Shown here: positions 7,573 through 15,817 of the stretch, in pieces
Layout: each line of letters begins with the position of its first letter
Numbering within the stretch: position 1 is the first letter of the stretch
NCBI GenBank assembly: GCA_016932965.1
Contig: JAFGBW010000103.1
Span: forward strand, 1-64,000
Direction: 5' to 3'
DNA: 64,000 nucleotides
Source: Candidatus Auribacterota bacterium
GTDB taxonomy: Bacteria; Auribacterota; JAFGBW01
Notes under the pieces: model-generated
Database searches by the model: none
Seen by the model: only the letters and a program-made list of their open reading frames with translations
Told to the model about the DNA's origin: nothing
Position numbers and translations under genes: made by a program

Positions 7573-8892
7573 TTATTTGAACCATCTTTTCAGGATTTTC
7601 CCCTCTGAAGGGTGATAGGATGTTTTCACATCATCGATTTCCTGTCCCAGTAAGACATCAATCGATGATGATTTTTTCATTGAAAGGATTTGTGAAGGAA
7701 AGACACTTCTGTGACCTGTGATCAAAAAGCTGATGACAGCCGCAATAGATGCGTAGGGCGCTATGGTCGGGCCGAAAAGTTCAATCGCCATGATGCTGGC
7801 TGCTATGGGTGCATTGGCGCAACCGGCTAAAACGCTCACCATCCCTATGGCTGCTGCTGTGGCAGGATTCATATGAAGCCAGGGAGCAAAAGCGCTTCCG
7901 GCCGTGCTTCCGATGAAAAAAATCGGGGTCACGATTCCGCCGCTTCCTCCAAAATTCAATGTCAAAGCAGTAAAGATGATTTTTAGAGGAAAATCCCAAA
8001 AATCAGCCCTTTTTCCCCTGAGACACTGTTCAATAGGAGTCAGTCCCAGACCGAGGTACTTGGAAGAAAATATCAAGGCTAAAATGACCAAAACCACACC
8101 GGCCAGCATATTCTTATAATAAGAATTGATTTTAAAGCGTTCAGATAATTTTTCACCAAATTTCAATGATTCAATAAGACAGAAAGAGCATAATCCGAAA
8201 AATAAACCGGCAATGATTATTTTAAAAAGATAATTCTCCGTAAAAGGAGGCAATTGCTTTAAAGGATTATAAAAATAAGTGACGCCCAATTTGGAAGCGA
8301 CCTGGTGGGCCGTGATCCCGGCAATAAAAGATGGAAGGAGCACGTCGTAAAGAAGAGTCCCCACAAAAAGGACCTCCACACCGAAGAGGGACCCTGCAAT
8401 CGGGGTCCCGAAAACAGCAGCGAAGCCGGCGCTTATTCCGCAGATAACGAGTTTTTTTCTGTCTTGTCTGTTCAGTTTCAATAAAGAGGCAAACGAAGAA
8501 GCTAAAGCAGCGCCGATCTGCGCACAGGGGCCTTCTTTTCCTGCACTTCCGCCGAAAATCAGGGTCAGAATTGTTGCGATTAGTTTTATCGGAGCTACCA
8601 GTGGGGCAATATATCCGGATTGTTTATGAAGCGCCTCGATGACTTTCTCGGTTCCATGCCCCTTGGCATTGGGTGCAAATTTCTGAACAAACCAGGTTGA
8701 TGCCAGGAGAGCCACCGGAATCAAAAGATAATAATATGTCCATCCCTCATGGATATAAAGCGTAAATTCATTGAGAGTGATAATAAACAGGGCCGTGGAT
8801 AAACCAACCAGTGAGCCAACTATCAGAGACAGGATCACCCATTTCACGATGCTGATAAAAAGTATAGTTTCTTCTTCCAGTTTTTGTTTCAC
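7573..8892 (-). CDS. ClC-family chloride channel or H+/Cl- antiporter
   Basis: This 439-residue membrane protein has the three ClC signatures: the selectivity-filter helix region, GGSAGKEGPCAQIG (containing the gating glutamate, GKEGP) and FGGSGGIVTPIFFIGS. An acidic residue is also present in the FGVEVLFVG segment near the position of the internal proton glutamate, which is compatible with antiport. There is no C-terminal CBS domain. It moves chloride across the inner membrane, possibly for acid or volume homeostasis. No obvious operon partner is present. Confidence 0.92.
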   Translation of the reverse strand: MKQKLEEETILFISIVKWVILSLIVGSLVGLSTALFIITLNEFTLYIHEGWTYYYLLIPVALLASTWFVQKFAPNAKGHGTEKVIEALHKQSGYIAPLVAPIKLIATILTLIFGGSAGKEGPCAQIGAALASSFASLLKLNRQDRKKLVICGISAGFAAVFGTPIAGSLFGVEVLFVGTLLYDVLLPSFIAGITAHQVASKLGVTYFYNPLKQLPPFTENYLFKIIIAGLFFGLCSFCLIESLKFGEKLSERFKINSYYKNMLAGVVLVILALIFSSKYLGLGLTPIEQCLRGKRADFWDFPLKIIFTALTLNFGGSGGIVTPIFFIGSTAGSAFAPWLHMNPATAAAIGMVSVLAGCANAPIAASIMAIELFGPTIAPYASIAAVISFLITGHRSVFPSQILSMKKSSSIDVLLGQEIDDVKTSYHPSEGKILKRWFK

Positions 8893-9269
8893 TTCACCTG
8901 CTTTCCGGATGATTCAATTAATCTTCATGAGCTGCTTATCTTCCTGTTTCAATTTGCATATGTGCAATCTATTAATAACTAATAACCAGATATTTTGAAA
9001 AAATCCACCTTTTTTATTTTATAATATGTCTCATAGCTGTGTCGGGTTTCATTTTTACTCATTATTTGAATTTCCGGTATATTACGGCACAAATGGGAGA
9101 TTTCCATTCTTTCTTGGTGAAGAGGAACTACCGAACATTTCCGATGGCGAGGACCCCATGTCCGAATTTTAATCCGGAATCCCCCATGACAGGAGCCATA
9201 TCAAAGATCTGATTCATCCGGTTCGTATGGTCAGACAATATCCCCATTGGAGATGGTTTGCATAATGCT
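8893..9269. other. Intergenic region, no gene found
   Basis: These 377 bp lie between two minus-strand genes. I see no convincing ORF, RNA or strong hairpin. A stretch near 9071 (ttccggtatattacggca) faintly resembles the left end of the dispersed element described at 20811. Confidence 0.5.
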
Positions 9270-12206
9270 TTATTTTATGAGATTCGAATCCAGTGTCACT
9301 GCATTGCTGGCCAAAGGCAGTGAAGAGTCGTTGATTTTTAAGCATCGTTTGTCCCTGGAGTCAGGAAGCCAGATTCCAAAATTAACGATGAGATCGTTCA
9401 AATTCCTGACATCCGGAGGAACAGGGATGATTCGGATGATCCGCTGATTTTCGTGAAGGAGCCATTCCAGCGCAGTTTTGTTGTCTTCATTTCTGTCAAA
9501 ATCACCTTGAAAGAGGAGTTTTGAATCCCTGTTAAAGTGAAGGAAAAAAGCAGGGGAGTTCGATAAGGGGCCGGTTCTTTCCAGAAGAAAGCAGGCCTGA
9601 ATGAAGTCTCCCTGACGGGTTTTCTTGTTTTTCAGGAAATATCCCTTGAGGAGGATGGAAGATTCAAAGTCGACCCGGCATGGTTTCAAGATTCGCTGAT
9701 TATTTTCAGACCATTTTGTCAGCCGTGAACGGAGATAGGGATCCTGAATCGAAGAGAAGAACTTATCAAGAATGCTGGAGGTCGGAGATAATTCATATAT
9801 AAGATGGAGAAGTTGTTGAAGACGAACACTGGGACGAGTGGTTTGCAGAGCTTGAAGCAGATAGTTCAGATGATCTTCCCGGGGAGATTGAACGGTTAGG
9901 CCCATTTGATTCCAGTAGAAGGAGATGGTTTTCGGCCCTCCGGAGAACTGGTAGAAACAGTCGTGTCCTTCCTGATTTATCCGCTGATAGTGAAATCCAT
10001 AGATATCGAGGAATTGCGACAAATCTCGGCTCATGGAAGGAACCGATAGGATCAAGGAGGATTCCTTTTCAGGAGTGAAATGCCCGTCAACAGGCATGGG
10101 GTACCACAGAGCATCGTTGAAGGGTTGAACTACGACAGTTTTTTTCAGAAGAGATGATTTGATGAGTTTTGCTGAAAGATGTCTTTCAACAAAGACTTTT
10201 TCTATTCCCAGCGTGTTGATCCATTCGGCCAGGGAAGCGACATTTTCTGTTCCCCGAGGAATCAGTGGCAAGGGTTCAAATAAATAGCATTCTGCCATTG
10301 AAAACGGGGAGGAAGAGACAAATTCAACATAAGAGACTCTTTCAGGAGGGAATTCGAATTCATAGCGGGCCTGGATCCAGTTGAAGTAGATTTTATGTGA
10401 AGACGTATAAACGGGCATGATCCGGTTCTGTTTGATTTTCTTTGTCCATGATATTCCATCATCGGAAACATTGATTTGCAGGTCATTTTTTTTGTAAGGA
10501 AGAAAGTCAGGAGGAAAGAAAATGATTTTACCTAGTTGCGTACTCTGTGAGAGTTTGACCAGGATATGATAGCGATTCCGGATTTTCTGAGCCATGGCAC
10601 AGGTGCGATGGTTCCGGTCAAAGAGGCCGCCATGATAGTGGAAGGAATAAGAATGAGTGTGTGAGACAGAGAGGGGTAGGGTGCGGTAACAGTACCGGGG
10701 CTCATAGCGGATATGATTGAGGACCGTGATCTGGTCATTACGGACAGGACAATCGTATTGAACCGGGAGAATATCGGATAGATACCGGTCGTATTCGAAT
10801 CCGGTGGATGTATAGAGCAGGAAAGGGTTTTCTGCTGCGTCTGCATTCAATTCGATGGTTTTATTTTTCTCCTGAAAAATGGCGGCAGAGGCCAGTTGGA
10901 TTTTCCCTTTGGAAAGAAAATCAATTTGAGGGGCTTTCCGGAATTCCGATGTGGGGGTGACGCCTATAGGTTCATTCAGGGTGGATAAAGGAGTCATGAA
11001 TTTATCATCTATCAGATCCGATATCCGCTTGGACTTTTCCAGAATATACCGGCTGCCGGAATAGCCGTGTTCAATTCTGAGAAGGAGAAAAATAACTAAA
11101 AGGGTCAGCGCCGTTTTTTTCCATTTTTCCATGAGCCAGATAAAAGAGGCCGCCATCATGATGGAAATAGGGAAGTAGATGGATAAAACGAACCGCGGAG
11201 AAGTCATTCTTCTAAAACGGTAACAGATAAAAATGACGATGGTGACTGTCACCATGAGAGGGAGTATGAGGGAAAGAAAACGGTTTTCTTTTGCAGGTGA
11301 AAAATGAAATTTTTTGATCACAGGAATGAAATACAGGACCAGCAATAACACTGTGAGCACGAAAATGGTTCCATAGAAGTATAAACGGTAGGGGGGAGGA
11401 TTCAGCATCGGCTCTTTGTAGAGGAGTCCCGGCAGGATGTGGTGGAACATGTTCCAAATCCCCGTCTGAAAAGGAGTGTCCGGCTGATCGTGCAGGAGTT
11501 GTACTGTGATAAACCGGTAATGGATATTCGCAATCCACCAGGGAAGACTGCCGAGCAGAAATGAAGGCAGCGCCCACATATTTTTTTTTGCAAAGAAAAG
11601 TGATGGACGGTAGAACAGGATGAATAACAGGGAAGTCGCCACTGAAAAGATAATCAGACTGTGGTTCCACCAGCCCAATCCAGCAATGAGCCCCCACAGG
11701 AGAATGTCCCCGGTCCGGTTTTTTTTCAGTATTCGTACGGTGATCCACAATAACAGAACGGAAAACAGCGAGGTTACGGCATAAACGACTCTGGGATAAT
11801 AGCTGTACACCAGCGGTTCAAACGAGGGAAACAGGAGGAACAGAAGAGAAAGTCCTGCCACCTTTTCGTTAAAGAGTTCTTTGGCTAACAAATAGGTGGC
11901 TCCCATGGTAAAAAGATACAGAACAACAATGGAGGCATGAAGGGAGGCCTTGGTTTCCCCGAAAAGGAGAATGAAAAACACGGAAAAGAAGGTTTCAAGC
12001 GTCCCGCTGTAACCATGTCCGTAGAAAAAAGGTTCAAAACGGGCCTGTTTCAGCATGTTTCTGGCCATGACTCCCACCATGCCGGAATCGTACGTGAGAT
12101 TGCACGGATAGAGGAGGATGAAAGGCAGTCTGGAGACCAGGGTGACAAGGGCCACGAAGAGAAGATACATTCTGCTGGATAAAAAATTCATTCGGTTTGG
12201 CCCCAT
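9270..12206 (-). CDS. Large GT-C membrane glycosyltransferase with C-terminal discoidin-like domain
   Basis: This 978-residue protein has about 10-12 transmembrane helices in the first 380 residues and a long extracytoplasmic C-terminal part. The N-terminal half resembles GT39/PMT-like enzymes (LTYDSGMVGVMARNML in the first loop supplies an acidic residue). Around residues 500-640, IIFFPPDFLPYKKNDLQI and SDDGISWTKKI look like an F5/8 type C (discoidin) carbohydrate-binding fold. The rest is unrecognised. The inference is a polyprenyl-phosphate sugar transferase with a sugar-binding appendage. An alternative start is Met6 (12191); neither has a strong ribosome-binding site. Confidence 0.65.
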   Translation of the reverse strand: MGPNRMNFLSSRMYLLFVALVTLVSRLPFILLYPCNLTYDSGMVGVMARNMLKQARFEPFFYGHGYSGTLETFFSVFFILLFGETKASLHASIVVLYLFTMGATYLLAKELFNEKVAGLSLLFLLFPSFEPLVYSYYPRVVYAVTSLFSVLLLWITVRILKKNRTGDILLWGLIAGLGWWNHSLIIFSVATSLLFILFYRPSLFFAKKNMWALPSFLLGSLPWWIANIHYRFITVQLLHDQPDTPFQTGIWNMFHHILPGLLYKEPMLNPPPYRLYFYGTIFVLTVLLLVLYFIPVIKKFHFSPAKENRFLSLILPLMVTVTIVIFICYRFRRMTSPRFVLSIYFPISIMMAASFIWLMEKWKKTALTLLVIFLLLRIEHGYSGSRYILEKSKRISDLIDDKFMTPLSTLNEPIGVTPTSEFRKAPQIDFLSKGKIQLASAAIFQEKNKTIELNADAAENPFLLYTSTGFEYDRYLSDILPVQYDCPVRNDQITVLNHIRYEPRYCYRTLPLSVSHTHSYSFHYHGGLFDRNHRTCAMAQKIRNRYHILVKLSQSTQLGKIIFFPPDFLPYKKNDLQINVSDDGISWTKKIKQNRIMPVYTSSHKIYFNWIQARYEFEFPPERVSYVEFVSSSPFSMAECYLFEPLPLIPRGTENVASLAEWINTLGIEKVFVERHLSAKLIKSSLLKKTVVVQPFNDALWYPMPVDGHFTPEKESSLILSVPSMSRDLSQFLDIYGFHYQRINQEGHDCFYQFSGGPKTISFYWNQMGLTVQSPREDHLNYLLQALQTTRPSVRLQQLLHLIYELSPTSSILDKFFSSIQDPYLRSRLTKWSENNQRILKPCRVDFESSILLKGYFLKNKKTRQGDFIQACFLLERTGPLSNSPAFFLHFNRDSKLLFQGDFDRNEDNKTALEWLLHENQRIIRIIPVPPDVRNLNDLIVNFGIWLPDSRDKRCLKINDSSLPLASNAVTLDSNLIK

Positions 12207-12405
12207 GAGTATTTTGTTGAAAATCGGTTATATATCGCAGGTGATTTTATATCAGTTTTATCATTGAAATGCATAGAATACATAAAAAAAGGTAATTGGG
12301 AATCCGGATTTTTCAGCAAACGGAGGGTGAATCTTCTTGCCATATCTCAATCGCAGTGCTTCAATTTACACCGTTATCATTCTATGAGATGAGGTATTTT
12401 CAGGA

Positions 12406-14157
12406 TTGAATTTCACCGTGCGAAAAGTTTTATTTCTTATTCTGCTTTCGTTGTCGCTTCGTTTTATCCATTTGATTGAACTGGATTATTCCGTCCTGGC
12501 GAATCATTTAACCGGGGATGAGATCACGCACAAACAATGGGCCTCTGATGTGCTGCATGGCAGAATAAAGGAACTGGTTCCTTTTTTTCGCGCTCCTCTC
12601 TATGGTTTTTTTCTCGCTTGGATCATCAACATTTCAAACGGAACTTTGTATGCCATCCGTTTTTTTCAACAGGTCATTGGAACAGCAACAGTCGTCATGA
12701 GTTTTCTCATCGGATTGGAATTGTTCTCCCCTCTTGTTGCTCTGACGGCCGGACTGATTCTGGCCTCATATCCTTTGCTGATGTATTTTGAAGGGTTTTT
12801 GTTCCTGGAAAATCTTTATCTTTTTTTTGTCATGGCAGGGATTTTATTTTTCGTTCGTGCCATCAAGTATAAGCAGTTCAAGTGGACAGGAGGATCGGCT
12901 CTTTTTTTAAGTGCTGCCGCCTTGACCAGGCCCAATATATTATTTTTCATTCCTTTTGTTTTTCTGGCCTTCATCAAGGAGTCTCTGCCAAAAAAACAGA
13001 TACTGGGTTTTAGCTTTTTTTTACTCCTCATGATATGTCCGGTGACTCTTGTTAATGACTGGTATGGGAAAGGATTCTGCCTCATTTCCACTCAGGGGGG
13101 GATCAATTTTTATGCGGGGAACAGCCTTGCATCCGATGGAATTATCCCGTGCGTTCCAAATTCGTCACTCTCTGATCAGGAGTTAACAGCCAGATGCTCT
13201 TTTTTGAAAAAGACCGCATGGAATGTGGATAATCTATGGCAGGTCTCACAAATCATCCCCAATATCGGAAATGATAAACAGCTATCGGAAATCGAAGTAT
13301 CAGGATGGTGGTACAAAAAGACGCTTGAAGAAATCCGGTCCGATATTCCGTTGTTTTTAAAAAGGCTTGCCAGAAAATTCCTGTTTTTGGTCGGTTCCTA
13401 TGAACCTCCTAATAATACGGACCCTGGTTATGCCATGGGCCGGTTTTTCCCTTTATTAAGAGGGTTGAGCCGGGTAATTAATTTTTGTATTCTCTGGGTT
13501 TTTTTCCTTCCAGGCTGCTTTCTTGCATGGAAGCTCTATCCCCGTTCGAGATGGTTGTTGCTCTATCTGATATCCATGAGCGCTGTGATTCTGGCTTTTT
13601 TTGTAAACGCAAGATTCCGTGTTCAATTGATCCCTGTGATGGCCTTGTTTTCGGCGGTTTTTATTGAATGGCTGATGAAGAAAAAAGGGCTTTTTTCCAT
13701 TTCAGCCTTGCTGATACCGGTCATGGTGGTCACGGCTGTTGTTTTTTCCCAGCTATTCCGGCTTTATCCGGAAACCAGTCAGATCAGGTCATCCAAAGCC
13801 TTGTTTCATAATTCCCTTTCCCTGGCTTATCTGGATCATCAGCAAAGCGATAAGGCTTTGGATGAGATCAATGCTGCTCTGCGCCTTCATACAGGCGAGG
13901 AATTTATTTTTCTTCATACCCTTTCGGTCATTCAGTCGCGGTATCTCAATAAACCAGATGAAGCGATCCGCTCACTAGAAAAATCGGTTGAATTATGCGA
14001 GCATCCGGTCTCACTTTTTGATCTGGCTTCTCTTTATTATCAGAGAGGCCTAAACGATCCATGCCTGAATGCATTGAATCGGCTGCTGCTTCTGGCACCG
14101 GATCATTCGCGTGCTCGGGAGTTAAAAGAAAAAGTAGTCCGGGAAGATAGGGGGTAG
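12406..14157 (+). CDS. GT39-like membrane glycosyltransferase with C-terminal TPRs
   Basis: This protein of about 583 residues has some 10-11 membrane helices, then roughly 130 residues of tetratricopeptide-like helices (SDKALDEINAALRLH, PDEAIRSLEKSVELCEHP). The first loop has the acidic LTGDEITHKQWASDVLHG followed by FFRAPLYGFFLAW, as in GT39 enzymes. The given start is a TTG because a stop lies just upstream; GTG at 12418 is an alternative. TPR tails on such transferases may dock partner proteins (inference). It is convergent with the next gene, 7 bp apart. Confidence 0.72.
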   Translation: MNFTVRKVLFLILLSLSLRFIHLIELDYSVLANHLTGDEITHKQWASDVLHGRIKELVPFFRAPLYGFFLAWIINISNGTLYAIRFFQQVIGTATVVMSFLIGLELFSPLVALTAGLILASYPLLMYFEGFLFLENLYLFFVMAGILFFVRAIKYKQFKWTGGSALFLSAAALTRPNILFFIPFVFLAFIKESLPKKQILGFSFFLLLMICPVTLVNDWYGKGFCLISTQGGINFYAGNSLASDGIIPCVPNSSLSDQELTARCSFLKKTAWNVDNLWQVSQIIPNIGNDKQLSEIEVSGWWYKKTLEEIRSDIPLFLKRLARKFLFLVGSYEPPNNTDPGYAMGRFFPLLRGLSRVINFCILWVFFLPGCFLAWKLYPRSRWLLLYLISMSAVILAFFVNARFRVQLIPVMALFSAVFIEWLMKKKGLFSISALLIPVMVVTAVVFSQLFRLYPETSQIRSSKALFHNSLSLAYLDHQQSDKALDEINAALRLHTGEEFIFLHTLSVIQSRYLNKPDEAIRSLEKSVELCEHPVSLFDLASLYYQRGLNDPCLNALNRLLLLAPDHSRARELKEKVVREDRG

Positions 14158-14164
14158 AATGGGT

Positions 14165-15763
14165 TCATGCTCTGTCCGGATTTGTATCCCGGCCTGGCTT
14201 GTTTTCTTCCATGTCTTTTATAATCCTTCTGGCAGTCGGAGAAGGGATTTTTTTTACAAAGTCCGCAAAATCCTTCCAGTCTTTTTCGGAAAGGAACCTT
14301 TCTCCGTGGCTCCCCTTATTGGCTTCTTTCAAAGCCTGGTAATAGGACCAGAAATCGTCTTCATTTTTGACCAAACCTGAAACAAGGCAGAGCACATCAT
14401 AATAATAAGGGATATAATTCTCAGTAAGGGTAACAGGCGTCGTTTTGAAGAAATTCAATAAATCCACACTCCTGTTTCCATCCAGAAGGGCGCAGGTCAT
14501 GTTCCATAACGCGGTGGGGTGGTTCGTTTTTTCCCATGTTTTCTGCCACAGAAGCGCCGGATCTTTCCATTCCTGATTCCGGTTGAATCCGGTTAAATAT
14601 ATAACGGAAAGCAGCAGCAAACACAATCGGCGCATGAGAGGGGTTGAAAAAAATATCACAAGGCTTTTTTCCCTGCTGATGATCATGAAGACAGACAGGA
14701 GCCCAATGAGGGAGGGAAAATAAAATAGCCGGTCATTGATAAATGTATTGATGGGAATGAGGTTCACAATCGGCAGGGTTGAAATCAAAAATGCACCCGG
14801 GTAAATCCAGGTTTCGTTTTTCCTGATAAATACCGTGATGGTATAGGCAAGTATCGCGGCAAATAGAGCGAGGCTGATGATCAGTCCCGGCAATCCTTCT
14901 TGAGGCAGATATAAAAGCGACAAGTTCAGCGGAAAAAAGAAATAGAACAGGTAATAAAAAAGTGTCTGCAGGATATAGATGAAATGATCCGGGAGAGAAG
15001 TGATCTCTCTTTGTGCCAGCATGCCGACTGCGGCCTCTCTCTGGATTAAGTAGAGCACGGAAAGCATGAGTAAAGCCAGGGCTTGAAGAGTAGAGAATTT
15101 ATTTCTGAAAAGAATCCATAAAATGACCGGGCATGTGATGAATATTTCCTTGCACAACATCGCAAGATAGCAGGCCAAAAGGATGAAAAACATCCTGCCG
15201 TGATGAATGTTTCCGGAGGTATTTCGGATCTGTCTGAAAGCTAAAAGAAAAAGCAGTGTTCCCATCATGTCGCCGCAGCCGTTGATGGTATTGATGTTTT
15301 CGAGATGAATGGGATGAAATAAGAAAAGAAAAGAAAAAAAGAAAGACAGAAACAGGCCTTGATTCAATGCAACGGCCTGTTTTCTTAATGTCAGCCAGAA
15401 GAAAAAACTCACTGTAAAATGCCAGATGATGTTGAAAAAGTGGAATGTGATTTCGGATTTTCCGAAAAAATACGTCAGAAGAATGAAGTAGATGGTCCGT
15501 AATGGGCGAAAAATATGTTTATCAAATCCCTGTTCAGTGCCGGATGTAATGCCCTGGTCGGTGAAGACGTTGGAAATCTGGCCGCAGTCATTTAAATAAG
15601 GATTGTCTTTGATCAAGTAATAGTCATCCCAGAAATAAGATAAACTAAGAGAAGGGGCAAAAAAGAAGTAAATGGCAGAAGATAAAATAACGATAACACT
15701 AAAAGAGAGAGCCCCTTTTTTTATCCGGTCCGCATGGATTCTTTTCCAATTTTCAATTTTCAA
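14165..15763 (-). CDS. TMTC/GT-C-like membrane protein (putative O-glycosyltransferase)
   Basis: About 532 residues with 10-12 hydrophobic segments. The first loop has YFWDDYYLIKDNPYLND and later HIFRPLRTIYFIL, the WDD...N...RPL pattern of TMTC-type and related GT-C proteins. A sugar transfer role at the membrane is inferred. The start is awkward: TTG at 15763 lies inside three tandem 7-bp units (15747-15767) and a stop lies just upstream in frame, so the true start is uncertain. It probably follows the spermidine-synthase-like gene in one operon (about 54 bp gap). Confidence 0.68.
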   Translation of the reverse strand: MKIENWKRIHADRIKKGALSFSVIVILSSAIYFFFAPSLSLSYFWDDYYLIKDNPYLNDCGQISNVFTDQGITSGTEQGFDKHIFRPLRTIYFILLTYFFGKSEITFHFFNIIWHFTVSFFFWLTLRKQAVALNQGLFLSFFFSFLFLFHPIHLENINTINGCGDMMGTLLFLLAFRQIRNTSGNIHHGRMFFILLACYLAMLCKEIFITCPVILWILFRNKFSTLQALALLMLSVLYLIQREAAVGMLAQREITSLPDHFIYILQTLFYYLFYFFFPLNLSLLYLPQEGLPGLIISLALFAAILAYTITVFIRKNETWIYPGAFLISTLPIVNLIPINTFINDRLFYFPSLIGLLSVFMIISREKSLVIFFSTPLMRRLCLLLLSVIYLTGFNRNQEWKDPALLWQKTWEKTNHPTALWNMTCALLDGNRSVDLLNFFKTTPVTLTENYIPYYYDVLCLVSGLVKNEDDFWSYYQALKEANKGSHGERFLSEKDWKDFADFVKKIPSPTARRIIKDMEENKPGRDTNPDRA

Positions 15764-15769
15764 TTTTCA
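15747..15769. repeat. Three tandem 7-bp units at a gene start
   Basis: CAATTTT is repeated three times (plus-strand reading), overlapping the presumed TTG start of the minus-strand TMTC-like gene. Because 7 is not a multiple of 3, a unit gain or loss would change which TTG is in frame. Confidence 0.75.
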
Positions 15770-15817
15770 GTTCTCGATTAAATTGTTTGCAATCCGGACT
15801 GATCCGCGATTTGCTTG

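Noticed and set aside
11212-11748. 178-codon open frame in another minus-strand frame
   Set aside because: It overlaps the transmembrane half of the GT-C gene in a shifted frame and has low-complexity, unprotein-like composition.
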